Positions 10,629 through 18,024 of a stretch of 31,495 nt of DNA are shown here, piece by piece. Position numbers and translations under genes: made by a program. Numbering within the stretch: position 1 is the first letter of the stretch; each line of letters opens with the position of its first letter. The DNA comes from an uncultured Prevotella sp. (GTDB lineage Bacteria; Bacteroidota; Bacteroidia; Bacteroidales; Bacteroidaceae), in assembly GCA_900544825.1 (NCBI GenBank), contig UQWP01000042.1:1-31495 (forward strand), given 5' to 3'. Under the pieces are notes generated by a model. It was not told where the DNA came from and did no database searches. It worked only from the letters and a program-made list of their open reading frames with translations.

Positions 10629-13166
10629 CTATTTTTCAGGAATGATCTCGAAGATTTCGGCTGAGCCATCCAGCTGAACCTTGGCTGCCTTCTTCACCAA
10701 TTCTATCTTGCAGAATGACTGGTCGATGTTGATGGTTGCCAAAACCTTGCCCTTGGCATTCAGCTGGCGACATACCAATGATTTGCCTGGAGCCAACTTC
10801 AACAGCAGGGTGTAACCCTTTACAGCCTTTTCTACACCCATGGTAAGGGTGCCCTCGTTGGTGAATGAAGTGCAAGGATTCTCATCGAAACCATACATCG
10901 CTGCCTGCAGATTGCCTGCCTCAACAGGGAAGCTCAAACAATCTGGAGTAGTTGGGTTCACCTCGAAAGTACGGACTGCAGCCCAGTTGCGCTTGTCAGA
11001 CTTCAACTTCTTGATGCGGATATAACGAGCCTCAACAGGAGAATCGGTCTTCCAGTTGATGATATACTGCTTCTTCAACTCACCGGTCAGCGCCTTCCAC
11101 TCCTTCTTGTCAAGAGAATACTCCAAAACGGTGTTGTCGAAGTAATCCACATCATCTACAGAGTTACGGCCCTGGAGGATTCTTACCTCAGAAACAGAAC
11201 GAACACAACCTAAGTCTGCACCAATCCAGTCGCCAGTGTTCTGACCATTACCTGATGTATAATAGGTAGTAGAATCATTGTCAAACATCGCCTTGCTCTG
11301 GGTAGTTCTCAAGGTGGCGTAAGTACCGATACCCTTATAGAAAGCAGGCACCTTGCCAGTCAACTTCTTGAAGAAACCAGAAGCCATATCATCCATAGAC
11401 TGCTCATAGAATGGCTGCAATACCATGGTTCCAGACTTATGCTTCTCGTAAGCTGCCACATCTTCCTTGCTCATACGGTTGTTGACATAGCCATCCCAGA
11501 ATGCCTGGTCATTACCAGCCTTGTACTCCTTGATGAGCTGCATGGTCTTCAAGCCACGGTCGCCCAACTTGCCAAACTCTGTGAGCCATGGACGGAGTTC
11601 CTTCATCAGCAAGGCATTCTTGCAGTTTGCCTCCATCTGAGCAGGAGCATTCTTCACTCTTACAAACTCGCTCTGCAGGGCATTGAACTCAGCATCTGTA
11701 AAGTTGTCGATGCGGAAGCTCTTGGTTTCCCATGATTCGATACGGCGATAACCGGTTTCTGTATCGCATGAGTGCATGGCGAAGGTGCGATAAGCCTCGT
11801 GTGCCTCTGGAGTAAGATCTACCAGACCACGCTCCCAGTTGTCGAGCGGATTATAGTTAGCGATGTTCCAGGTATAGTCAGCTACACCGTAGAGAGCCAG
11901 CTTGGAAGCCTCTCCATGCTCCATTGGGTTGCTCACGAAACCGCAGAGATCCTTGTTGGTCAGGTCGGTCTGCAAACCGTAGGTAGGACCCTGCATGATG
12001 ATATGGCGTGCATAATCGGTTACAGGGAAGTTCCACCAGTAGTAAGCAGGACGCTTGATACGGGAGTTCACCCAGTCGAGCGTCTCGCGGGTCAAGTCGC
12101 TACATACCACATCACCTGTCCAGAATACATTGATAGATGGATCGAGGGTATTACCGAAGATAGCCAGAGAACCGGTTGGTTTTGGATTCGCCCAGAGACG
12201 GGTATAATCGGTAGGACACATCACGAGCGGAGTCACATCACCCTTAGCCTTCACAAACTCCTTAGTCAGGCGGTTCAAGAGTTCAGACTGCTTGACTGGG
12301 TTGGCACCCTCGCCGGAAATATCATCAAAGAAGATAGCGAAAGAACGCACACCGAGGTCGTACATCAAGTCGAGCTTGTGAACCAGGTTCTGATAGTCTT
12401 CCTCGTTCCACTTGATATCCTGTCCTGGATGGATAGCCCATACGAAATCTACACGGTTGCGACGGCAAGCCTGTACAAGTTCGCTGATATTCTTAGCCTC
12501 TTTCTCTGGATAAGGCAAGCGCCAGTTAGGGCAACTGTGATAAGGATCATCCTTTGGACCATAGAGATAGGTGTTCATCTTGTTCTTTCCATAATAATCG
12601 ATGAGGGAAAGACGCACCTGGTGAGACCAAGGCTCACCATAGAAGCCCTCTACCACACCACGGTTTGGAAGATCAGGATAGTCGTTGCAAGTGGTATAAG
12701 GCATCTGGCCCTTTGCCATCTCGCTGTTTACAATCTGGCGCAAGGTCTGCAAGCCATAGAAAGCACCACGCTCATCGTATCCCACAATCTGGATACCCTT
12801 GGCATCAGCCTTCAGGCTGTAAGCACCAGATACCGGCTTCACACCAGCCTTAGCAGCAAGCTTCTCACCGAAATCGATGGTCAGGCGAATGCCCTTGGCG
12901 TTAGCGGTCAGGAACTTCACATCATCTGCAAACTTACCTTTCTTGTCGATTACCTTGACACCCTTCTGCAGGTCGAGTCGGTTAGCAGCATCCACATTCA
13001 GGAGATGTGGTGTAGGACTCACAATGAGTCCGTGATGATCCAGTTTCTTACCAGGAATCATGTGCACGTCCTGCTTCTCAGAACGCTGGCCGCTCAGGTC
13101 TTGTGCCTGAGTACCTTGTGCAAACGCTGCCATCAACATAGCAGCAAAAATCACTTTTCTAGTCAT
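10629..13166 (-). CDS. GH84 beta-N-acetylglucosaminidase (O-GlcNAcase-like)
   Basis: This 845-residue exported enzyme removes beta-linked N-acetylglucosamine from glycans or glycoproteins by substrate-assisted catalysis. A signal peptide (MTRKVIFAAMLMAAFAQGTQAQ) precedes an N-terminal domain at about 45-155. The GH84 catalytic barrel follows with the diagnostic VVEGFYGEPWS near 170 and the catalytic aspartate pair D281-D282 in FFDDISGEG. AYYWWNFPVTDY and DYTWNIANYNP line the active site in the family. After a helical region, a discoidin (F5/8 type C)-like domain lies at about 640-775 (TTYYTSGNGQNTGDWIGADLG, then VEARYIRIKKL), followed by a small beta domain. This matches the Bacteroides GH84 enzyme layout. 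Probably periplasmic or surface, acting on host mucin or other GlcNAc glycans. tatD lies 47 bases upstream. Confidence 0.93.
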   Translation of the reverse strand: MTRKVIFAAMLMAAFAQGTQAQDLSGQRSEKQDVHMIPGKKLDHHGLIVSPTPHLLNVDAANRLDLQKGVKVIDKKGKFADDVKFLTANAKGIRLTIDFGEKLAAKAGVKPVSGAYSLKADAKGIQIVGYDERGAFYGLQTLRQIVNSEMAKGQMPYTTCNDYPDLPNRGVVEGFYGEPWSHQVRLSLIDYYGKNKMNTYLYGPKDDPYHSCPNWRLPYPEKEAKNISELVQACRRNRVDFVWAIHPGQDIKWNEEDYQNLVHKLDLMYDLGVRSFAIFFDDISGEGANPVKQSELLNRLTKEFVKAKGDVTPLVMCPTDYTRLWANPKPTGSLAIFGNTLDPSINVFWTGDVVCSDLTRETLDWVNSRIKRPAYYWWNFPVTDYARHIIMQGPTYGLQTDLTNKDLCGFVSNPMEHGEASKLALYGVADYTWNIANYNPLDNWERGLVDLTPEAHEAYRTFAMHSCDTETGYRRIESWETKSFRIDNFTDAEFNALQSEFVRVKNAPAQMEANCKNALLMKELRPWLTEFGKLGDRGLKTMQLIKEYKAGNDQAFWDGYVNNRMSKEDVAAYEKHKSGTMVLQPFYEQSMDDMASGFFKKLTGKVPAFYKGIGTYATLRTTQSKAMFDNDSTTYYTSGNGQNTGDWIGADLGCVRSVSEVRILQGRNSVDDVDYFDNTVLEYSLDKKEWKALTGELKKQYIINWKTDSPVEARYIRIKKLKSDKRNWAAVRTFEVNPTTPDCLSFPVEAGNLQAAMYGFDENPCTSFTNEGTLTMGVEKAVKGYTLLLKLAPGKSLVCRQLNAKGKVLATINIDQSFCKIELVKKAAKVQLDGSAEIFEIIPEK

Positions 13167-13213
13167 AATGAATAGTTTGGTTTTAATATTAAGCTTATAT
13201 ATTTTTTATTATT

Positions 13214-14053
13214 TCATAGGTGAAAGACGCTTTCTACATTCTTATTCGTCTGTTCTGCGAATTCCTCCTCACTCACTCCGTAGGCTTTCGTCAGAGTCTT
13301 GAGCACTTCTACCACGAAGGCGCTTTCATTGCGCTTGCCACGATATGGAACGGGAGCCATGTATGGAGAGTCGGTCTCCAGGATGATGCGATTCATCGGA
13401 ACTGCAGCCGGAAGGTCTTCTCTGAGATGACTGCTCTTGAAGGTGGATACACCGCCGATGCCCAACACGAAGTTGTCGAACGAGAGGAGTTCTTCTGCCT
13501 CCTTCTGATTGCCGGTGAAGCAGTGGAACACGCCGCCCGGCAGGTCTTTCTGATACTTTCTGAGCAGGTGCACCATCTCGTTCTGTGCCTTGCGGCAATG
13601 AATCATCAGGGGAAGTCGGGTTTCTACCGACCATTTCACCTGTTCCTCGAATGCTTCCAGCTGCTCGTGCTCGAACTCACGGCTCCAGTAATAATCGAGT
13701 CCGATTTCGCCAATGGCTATAAAATCGGAAATCTGAGGAGAATCGCCATCTATAGAATCACCAGTCTGACCGGTACTTCCTGTTATGCGATGTTCCTCTA
13801 ATATTTTTCGGAGTTCAGCCAGCTGCTCCTTCCAGTCTGCCTTCACCTCTTCGGGATGCAAACCGATCATCGGATAGGCATAACCCGGATATTCCCGACT
13901 CAATGCCAGGACAGCATGCGTGGTCTTCACGTCGATGGCAGGCAAGAATACCTTGCCTACCCCCGCTTCCCTGGCACGAGCGAAAGCTTCCGCTCTATCC
14001 TCATCAAACTCTTCTGCATCGAGATGAGTATGCGTATCTATTACTTTGAACAT
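13214..14053 (-). CDS. tatD: TatD-family metal-dependent deoxyribonuclease
   Basis: This 279-residue cytoplasmic hydrolase of the amidohydrolase fold has the metal ligands in place: DTHTHLD at 6-12, GEIGLDYYW (Glu) near 118, MIHCRKA (His) near 155, HCFTG (His) near 176 and ETDSPY (Asp) near 226. TatD proteins are 3'-5' DNases or related metal-dependent hydrolases. The start ATG (14051-14053) falls inside a heptanucleotide tract, which gives the first four residues MFKV before the conserved IDTHTHL. The family normally begins nearly at that point, so this start is plausible. The gene follows the polyprenyl synthase gene in the same direction. Confidence 0.93.
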   Translation of the reverse strand: MFKVIDTHTHLDAEEFDEDRAEAFARAREAGVGKVFLPAIDVKTTHAVLALSREYPGYAYPMIGLHPEEVKADWKEQLAELRKILEEHRITGSTGQTGDSIDGDSPQISDFIAIGEIGLDYYWSREFEHEQLEAFEEQVKWSVETRLPLMIHCRKAQNEMVHLLRKYQKDLPGGVFHCFTGNQKEAEELLSFDNFVLGIGGVSTFKSSHLREDLPAAVPMNRIILETDSPYMAPVPYRGKRNESAFVVEVLKTLTKAYGVSEEEFAEQTNKNVESVFHL

Positions 14054-14132
14054 TGAACTGTTAACTTGGAACTTGGAACTTTATGATTAGTAAAGCCGAT
14101 GAATTCTTCACTCTTCGTTCTTCACTCTTCAC
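14042..14132 (-). repeat. Heptanucleotide tract, polyprenyl synthase-tatD gap
   Basis: Thirteen 7-bp units run in perfect register (plus-strand units such as AACATTG, AACTTGG, AACTTTA, TCTTCAC). Four units at 14077-14104 are nearly the same as four in the exbB tract (25 of 28 bases match 9611-9638). The tract ends inside the tatD start region. Confidence 0.85.
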
Positions 14133-14137
14133 TTAAA

Positions 14138-15112
14138 TTAGTACTGGCGCTTCATCATTTTCTGCGCATACTTCTGGAGTTCTTCCTTGCGCTCAGCAGG
14201 CACGTTTACGGCATCGAGATACTTCTTGCTCTGCTCGAAGTAATAGGCAATCTTATCCTGTGCCATCTTGTCGATACCAATCTCGTTATAGAGACGGGTA
14301 ACGGCAGCCACCTTCTCATTGCGGTCGAATTCCTTGGCATCCACCCATTTCTGGAGCTCAGCACGCTGGGCATCATTGGCATGGTTGAAGGCATTGATGA
14401 GCATGAAAGTCTTCTTGTTGGAAGTGATATCACCACCGATAGCCTTACCGAACACCTTGGAATCACCATATACATCGAGGAAATCATCCTGCAGCTGGAA
14501 AGCCAAGCCGATCTGCTCGCCAAACTTATAGAGATTGTCAGCATCCTCTGCAGAAGCATCAGCCAGGATGGCACCAATCTTCAGGGCACAAGCCAGAAGT
14601 ACACTGGTCTTGAGGCGAATCATCTCGATATATTCCTCTTCCTTCACATCATTGCGGTTCTCAAACTCCATATCATACTGCTGTCCCTCTCCAATCTCAA
14701 GGGCTGTAGTAGTAAAGAGCTTCATCACCTTGGCAAGATGCTGATCGTCACACTGTGCCATTCTCTCGTAAGCCAACACCAACATACTGTCACCGGAGAG
14801 GATAGCCGTATTGGCATCCCACTTCTTGTGTACAGTCTCATGACCACGACGGAGGTCAGCATTATCCATCAGGTCATCGTGCAAGAGTGTATAGTTGTGA
14901 TAGGTCTCAAGAGCTATCGCATTCATCAGAATCTTCTCAGGATCATTCTTGAAGAGATTGTATCCCAAGAGCATTAAAACAGGGCGAATACGCTTTCCAC
15001 CTAAAGAGAGTACGTACTTCACCGGTTCGTAAAGCGACAATGGTTTACGATTGTATGGGAGATTTGCCAGAAAATCATTCACCATTACCAATAATTCTTC
15101 TGATGTCTTCAT
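14138..15112 (-). CDS. Polyprenyl diphosphate synthase (trans-isoprenyl diphosphate synthase)
   Basis: The chosen ATG at 15112 gives 324 residues; ATG 15121 would add MID. The enzyme condenses isopentenyl diphosphate with an allylic primer. The first aspartate-rich motif is DDLMD within LLHDDLMDNADLRRG (about 79-83), and the second is DDFLD within AFQLQDDFLDVYGD. GGKRIRPVL near 38-46 binds diphosphate. An aromatic residue (Y) five positions before the first motif suggests a short-to-medium chain product such as farnesyl or geranylgeranyl diphosphate, but this is inference. The gene lies between tonB and tatD in one direction and is linked functionally to ispH at 18025-18903. A heptamer tract fills the gap to tonB. 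Confidence 0.9.
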   Translation of the reverse strand: MKTSEELLVMVNDFLANLPYNRKPLSLYEPVKYVLSLGGKRIRPVLMLLGYNLFKNDPEKILMNAIALETYHNYTLLHDDLMDNADLRRGHETVHKKWDANTAILSGDSMLVLAYERMAQCDDQHLAKVMKLFTTTALEIGEGQQYDMEFENRNDVKEEEYIEMIRLKTSVLLACALKIGAILADASAEDADNLYKFGEQIGLAFQLQDDFLDVYGDSKVFGKAIGGDITSNKKTFMLINAFNHANDAQRAELQKWVDAKEFDRNEKVAAVTRLYNEIGIDKMAQDKIAYYFEQSKKYLDAVNVPAERKEELQKYAQKMMKRQY

Positions 15113-15121
15113 ATCTATCAT

Positions 15122-15170
15122 ATTTCTAATTTATAATTTCTGATTTATAACTTGTCTTTTATAACTTGAA
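15122..15170 (-). repeat. Heptanucleotide tract, tonB-polyprenyl synthase gap
   Basis: Seven 7-bp units run in register; plus-strand units ATTTATA and ATTTCTA/ATTTCTG alternate, then ACTTGTC, TTTTATA, ACTTGAA. The tonB stop codon (15159-15161) lies inside it, and the tract abuts the start region of the next gene. Confidence 0.75.
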
Positions 15171-15896
15171 TACCACCGGAACAGCAATCATGGTACGGCA
15201 CACCTTGTTCTTGTCCATACCCGGCTTCCATTTGGGCATCATCTTCATCACGCGGAGCGCTTCAGCATCAAGGGCAGCATCCACCGAGGTACTTACCTTG
15301 GTATTGGCGATGCTTCCATCCTTGTTCACGATGAAGGTTACCACCACCGTGCCCTGTACCTTGTTGTTCTGCGCCACCTGCGGATACTTCAGGTTCTTGG
15401 TGAGCCATTGCATGAATGCCGACCAGCCCCCCGGAAACTCCGGAATCTTCTGCACCACGGTAAACTTGATAGGAGCCTCAGCCTGTGTATCTGCCGGATC
15501 CACCGCCGTCTCTGGAGCCGCCTCCTTCACGTCAGCCCCTTCAACCACACCCGAACCATCACCGATTACCAGCGAGCTGGTAGTAGTGCTGATCTTTTCC
15601 GGTGTCTTCCTGACCATTTGCTGTTCGGTAGGTTTCACCTCCTGGGTGATAGCCTGCGAGGCAGGTGCCTTCGCCATAGCCTCCGCACTCACCATATCTT
15701 TCTGATCGGGCGGAGTTGACATTTCCATATCTTGCGAAAGATCTTCAAAGTTCTCTGCCCAGTCATCATCTCCCTGCGGATTTCTGGAATACTGCAATCC
15801 TACAAAGAGAAGCGTAAAGGCAATAAGGAGTCCCAGCAGGAAAAATGTTACCCGCTTGTCCTCCAACTGTGCACGATCTGATTTCTTTATTTCCAC
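15159..15896 (-). CDS. tonB: TonB-family energy transducer
   Basis: This 245-residue protein is anchored by one N-terminal transmembrane helix (VTFFLLGLLIAFTLLFVGL, about 16-34) with a short cytoplasmic start. It has a long periplasmic linker (about 40-140) and a C-terminal TonB domain at about 150-245. The domain carries VVQKIPEFPGGWSAFMQWLTKNLKYP, VQGTVVVTFIVNKDGSI and MKMMPKWKPGMDKNK, all typical of Bacteroidetes TonB. It transfers energy from ExbB/ExbD to outer-membrane TonB-dependent transporters. exbB and exbD are about 5 kb away in the same orientation. The promoter may be the TAAATTTG at 15996-16003, giving a leader of about 100 nt. The gene is transcribed divergently from porQ. Confidence 0.93.
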   Translation of the reverse strand: MEIKKSDRAQLEDKRVTFFLLGLLIAFTLLFVGLQYSRNPQGDDDWAENFEDLSQDMEMSTPPDQKDMVSAEAMAKAPASQAITQEVKPTEQQMVRKTPEKISTTTSSLVIGDGSGVVEGADVKEAAPETAVDPADTQAEAPIKFTVVQKIPEFPGGWSAFMQWLTKNLKYPQVAQNNKVQGTVVVTFIVNKDGSIANTKVSTSVDAALDAEALRVMKMMPKWKPGMDKNKVCRTMIAVPVVFKL

Positions 15897-15995
15897 AATA
15901 TCTATTATCTACTATTTGCAGACTTGTTCACCCGTTTTTGGGGTCCCAACTGCAATATTTTACATTCTCTTCCGTTATTTTCTACGAAAACATTG

Positions 15996-16003
15996 CAAAT
16001 TTA
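15996..16003 (-). promoter_or_regulatory. Possible -7 box of tonB
   Basis: TAAATTTG on the minus strand fits the consensus. Its distance to the tonB ATG is about 100 bases, and no good -33 box is seen. Confidence 0.35.
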
Positions 16004-16026
16004 CGTCTTATTTCTCAAAAAAGCCG

Positions 16027-16034
16027 TATCTTTG
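16027..16034 (+). promoter_or_regulatory. -7 box of porQ
   Basis: TATCTTTG lies 22 bases upstream of the porQ ATG and matches the consensus exactly; the -33 box is weak. Confidence 0.55.
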
Positions 16035-16055
16035 CCAAAGAATTAGATATTTTAA

Positions 16056-17003
16056 ATGAAAAAAGTTGTTTTTTCCATTATATTGACGCTTTTCGCGACA
16101 AAAATGGGGGCTCAAGAGAGTCAGACGGGGTATAACTTCCTCCGACTCCCCGTCAGTGCCCATGCTGCCGCCTTGGGAGGCGATAACATCACCTTGATAG
16201 AAGATGATGCGGCACTTGCTTTCCATAACCCAGCCCTGCTGGTTTCGGTGGACGACCGTACCCTCAACTTCAACTACATGAACTATATGAAGGGGGTAAA
16301 TATGGCATCAGCTTCATTCAACCGCATCACCGGAGAGAAGGCTTCGTGGGCGGTATCGGCGCAGTATGTGGATTATGGCAAGATGAAGCAGACCGATGAG
16401 AACAACATCCAGATGGGTGAATTCTCAGCTAAGGATATCTGTCTGGCGGGTACTTTCTCCTACCTGCTCAGCGAACGCCTCGTGGGTGGTATCACCGCCA
16501 AATTCATCACCTCGTATATCGGTGACTACAACTCCATCGCCATGGGGGTGGATCTGGGACTCAACTACTACGATTCAGAAGAAGAGTGGTCGGTTTCAGC
16601 AGTAGCCAGAAACCTGGGTGGACAGCTCAAAGCTTATGATGTAGAATACGAGAAGATGCCGATAGACCTACAGGTGGGTGTCAGCAAGCACTTCATCAAT
16701 ACTCCCTTCTGCGTTTCAGCCACCTTGGTGAATCTGAACCATTGGGACAAGGGACTCAGAAACCATGCGGTATTAGGTGCCGATCTGCTTTTGGGCGAAA
16801 GCCTCTGGGTGGGAGCCGGCTACAATTTCCGACGCCACGATGAAATGAAAATCGTAAACGGAGAAGATGAAACCAGCAGTCATGGAGCCGGATGGTCGTT
16901 TGGTGGCGGTATCAATCTGGAGCGCTTCCATCTCAACATCGCCTATGGTAAATACCATGTCAGCAGCAACAGTCTGCTGCTGAATATCGACTACAGATTA
17001 TAG
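16056..17003 (+). CDS. porQ: PorQ-like outer-membrane protein of the type IX secretion system
   Basis: This 315-residue protein has a signal peptide (MKKVVFSIILTLFATKMGAQ) followed by a beta-barrel-like sequence. The start of the mature part, GYNFLRLPVSAHAAALGG, and DDAALAFHNPALL are typical of the PorV/PorQ family. The alternating hydrophobic strands continue to the end (SNSLLLNIDYRL). PorQ proteins work with the type IX secretion apparatus at the outer membrane, together with PorU/PorZ/PorV, in anchoring cargo. It lies just ahead of cmk, and ispH is nearby on the opposite strand. The heptamer tract at 16990-17031 begins in its last codons. The porQ assignment is by family resemblance. Confidence 0.85.
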   Translation: MKKVVFSIILTLFATKMGAQESQTGYNFLRLPVSAHAAALGGDNITLIEDDAALAFHNPALLVSVDDRTLNFNYMNYMKGVNMASASFNRITGEKASWAVSAQYVDYGKMKQTDENNIQMGEFSAKDICLAGTFSYLLSERLVGGITAKFITSYIGDYNSIAMGVDLGLNYYDSEEEWSVSAVARNLGGQLKAYDVEYEKMPIDLQVGVSKHFINTPFCVSATLVNLNHWDKGLRNHAVLGADLLLGESLWVGAGYNFRRHDEMKIVNGEDETSSHGAGWSFGGGINLERFHLNIAYGKYHVSSNSLLLNIDYRL

Positions 17004-17031
17004 AATACTGATTATTGAATACAGATTATAG
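16990..17031 (+). repeat. Heptanucleotide tract, porQ-cmk gap
   Basis: Six units run in register; a 14-mer (ATACwG plus ATTATwG pattern) is repeated three times, with a partial unit after 17031. The first copy contains the last codons and the stop (17001-17003) of porQ, so the repeat appears to have grown out of the end of that gene. Confidence 0.8.
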
Positions 17032-17059
17032 AACAGATAAACTTTTCAGATTTAAAGAT

Positions 17060-17752
17060 ATGAAGAAGATTACAATAGCAATTGACGGTTACTCTTCTTG
17101 TGGAAAGAGTACCATGGCAAAGGATCTTGCCAAGGAAATCGGATATGTGTATGTAGATACAGGTGCGATGTATCGCTCTGTTACACTCTATGCCTTGCGC
17201 CACCAGCTTTTCGATGAGGATGGCAAGGTAAAGGTAGCAGAGTTAGAGGCTGAGATGCCAAACATCCACATCTCTTTCAAATTCAACGCCGAAACCGGTC
17301 GCCCAGACTGCTATCTCAACGGTGAGTTGGTAGAAAAGGAGATCCGCTCGCTGGAGGTTTCCAATCACGTAAGTCCTGTGGCAGCCATCCCATTCGTAAG
17401 AGAGGCATTGGTAGCCCAGCAGCAGAAGATGGGAGAAGACAAGGGCATCGTGATGGATGGCCGTGACATCGGTACCACCGTTTTCCCTAACGCAGAACTG
17501 AAGATCTTCGTTACGGCAAGCTCCCAGGTAAGAACACAGCGCCGTTTCGATGAACTCAAGGAGAAGGGAATGCCTGCCGACTTCGAGGCAATCCTGAAGA
17601 ACGTAGAGGAACGTGACTATATTGATACCCACCGTGAGACCTCTCCTTTGCGCAAGGCTGATGATGCCATCACACTCGACAACAGTGAGATGACAATTCC
17701 GGAACAGAAGGAATGGTTGATGAAACAGTATCAAAAAGCCACAGAAAAGTAA
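17060..17752 (+). CDS. cmk: Cytidylate kinase
   Basis: The chosen ATG at 17060 gives 230 residues and begins MKKITIAIDG, as in the family; an in-frame ATG at 17015 would add 15 residues from repeat-derived sequence and is unlikely. The enzyme phosphorylates CMP and dCMP with ATP in the cytoplasm. The P-loop GYSSCGKST is at 9-17. YVDTGAMYRSVTL binds CMP, followed by IVMDGRDIGTTVFPNAELKIFVTAS and the lid segment RDYIDTHRETSPLRKADDA. The length is normal. It follows porQ and is probably in the same transcript; the terminator at 17946-17985 could end both this transcript and the predicted small RNA. Confidence 0.95.
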   Translation: MKKITIAIDGYSSCGKSTMAKDLAKEIGYVYVDTGAMYRSVTLYALRHQLFDEDGKVKVAELEAEMPNIHISFKFNAETGRPDCYLNGELVEKEIRSLEVSNHVSPVAAIPFVREALVAQQQKMGEDKGIVMDGRDIGTTVFPNAELKIFVTASSQVRTQRRFDELKEKGMPADFEAILKNVEERDYIDTHRETSPLRKADDAITLDNSEMTIPEQKEWLMKQYQKATEK

Positions 17753-17849
17753 CAAAAAGCTACTTTGTCGTAGAAAGCCTGCAGAAGATTACAAAAATAT
17801 ATTAAAATTTTAGTTTTATACAATAAAACTGCCATTTTAAAGAATTGGC

Positions 17850-17881
17850 TTTGCAAAAAAACGTTGTTTTATTTATCTTTG
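17850..17881 (+). promoter_or_regulatory. Promoter of a predicted small RNA
   Basis: TTTG (17850-17853), a spacer of exactly 20 bases and TATCTTTG (17874-17881) form one of the best promoter matches in the window, yet no plus-strand gene follows before the terminator at 17946-17985. Confidence 0.7.
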
Positions 17882-17886
17882 CAGAC

Positions 17887-17985
17887 ATAATGACAAGGTA
17901 GTAATGATATAGATTATAAATTTTGAGTTAATTACTGTTTTTTGAAGGTGATAAGTCCTCGTGAGAAGATTTATCACCTGTTTTT
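17887..17985 (+). ncRNA. Predicted orphan small RNA between cmk and ispH
   Basis: A consensus promoter (17850-17881) and an intrinsic terminator (17946-17985) bracket about 100 bases that encode no ORF longer than three codons. The gene on the right, ispH, is on the opposite strand, so this cannot be its leader. The body is AT-rich and ends in the terminator hairpin. No known RNA family is recognised. The exact start is estimated from the -7 box. Confidence 0.5.
17946..17985 (+). terminator. Intrinsic terminator
   Basis: AGGTGATAA (17946-17954) pairs exactly with TTATCACCT (17971-17979), followed by GTTTTT and more T-rich sequence. The T-run is on the plus strand only. Confidence 0.85.
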
Positions 17986-18024
17986 ATTTTATGAAATGAA
18001 GAATCATCAAATCAGATAACCAGT

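Noticed and set aside
11772..13175. Long open frame on the plus strand opposite the GH84 gene
   Set aside because: It is an antisense shadow: the minus-strand frame carries the full GH84 signature, and the plus-strand translation has no recognisable motif or promoter.
17015..17059. Upstream ATG extension of cmk
   Set aside because: The extra 15 residues are translated from the heptamer tract and its flank; the family begins at MKKITIAIDG.
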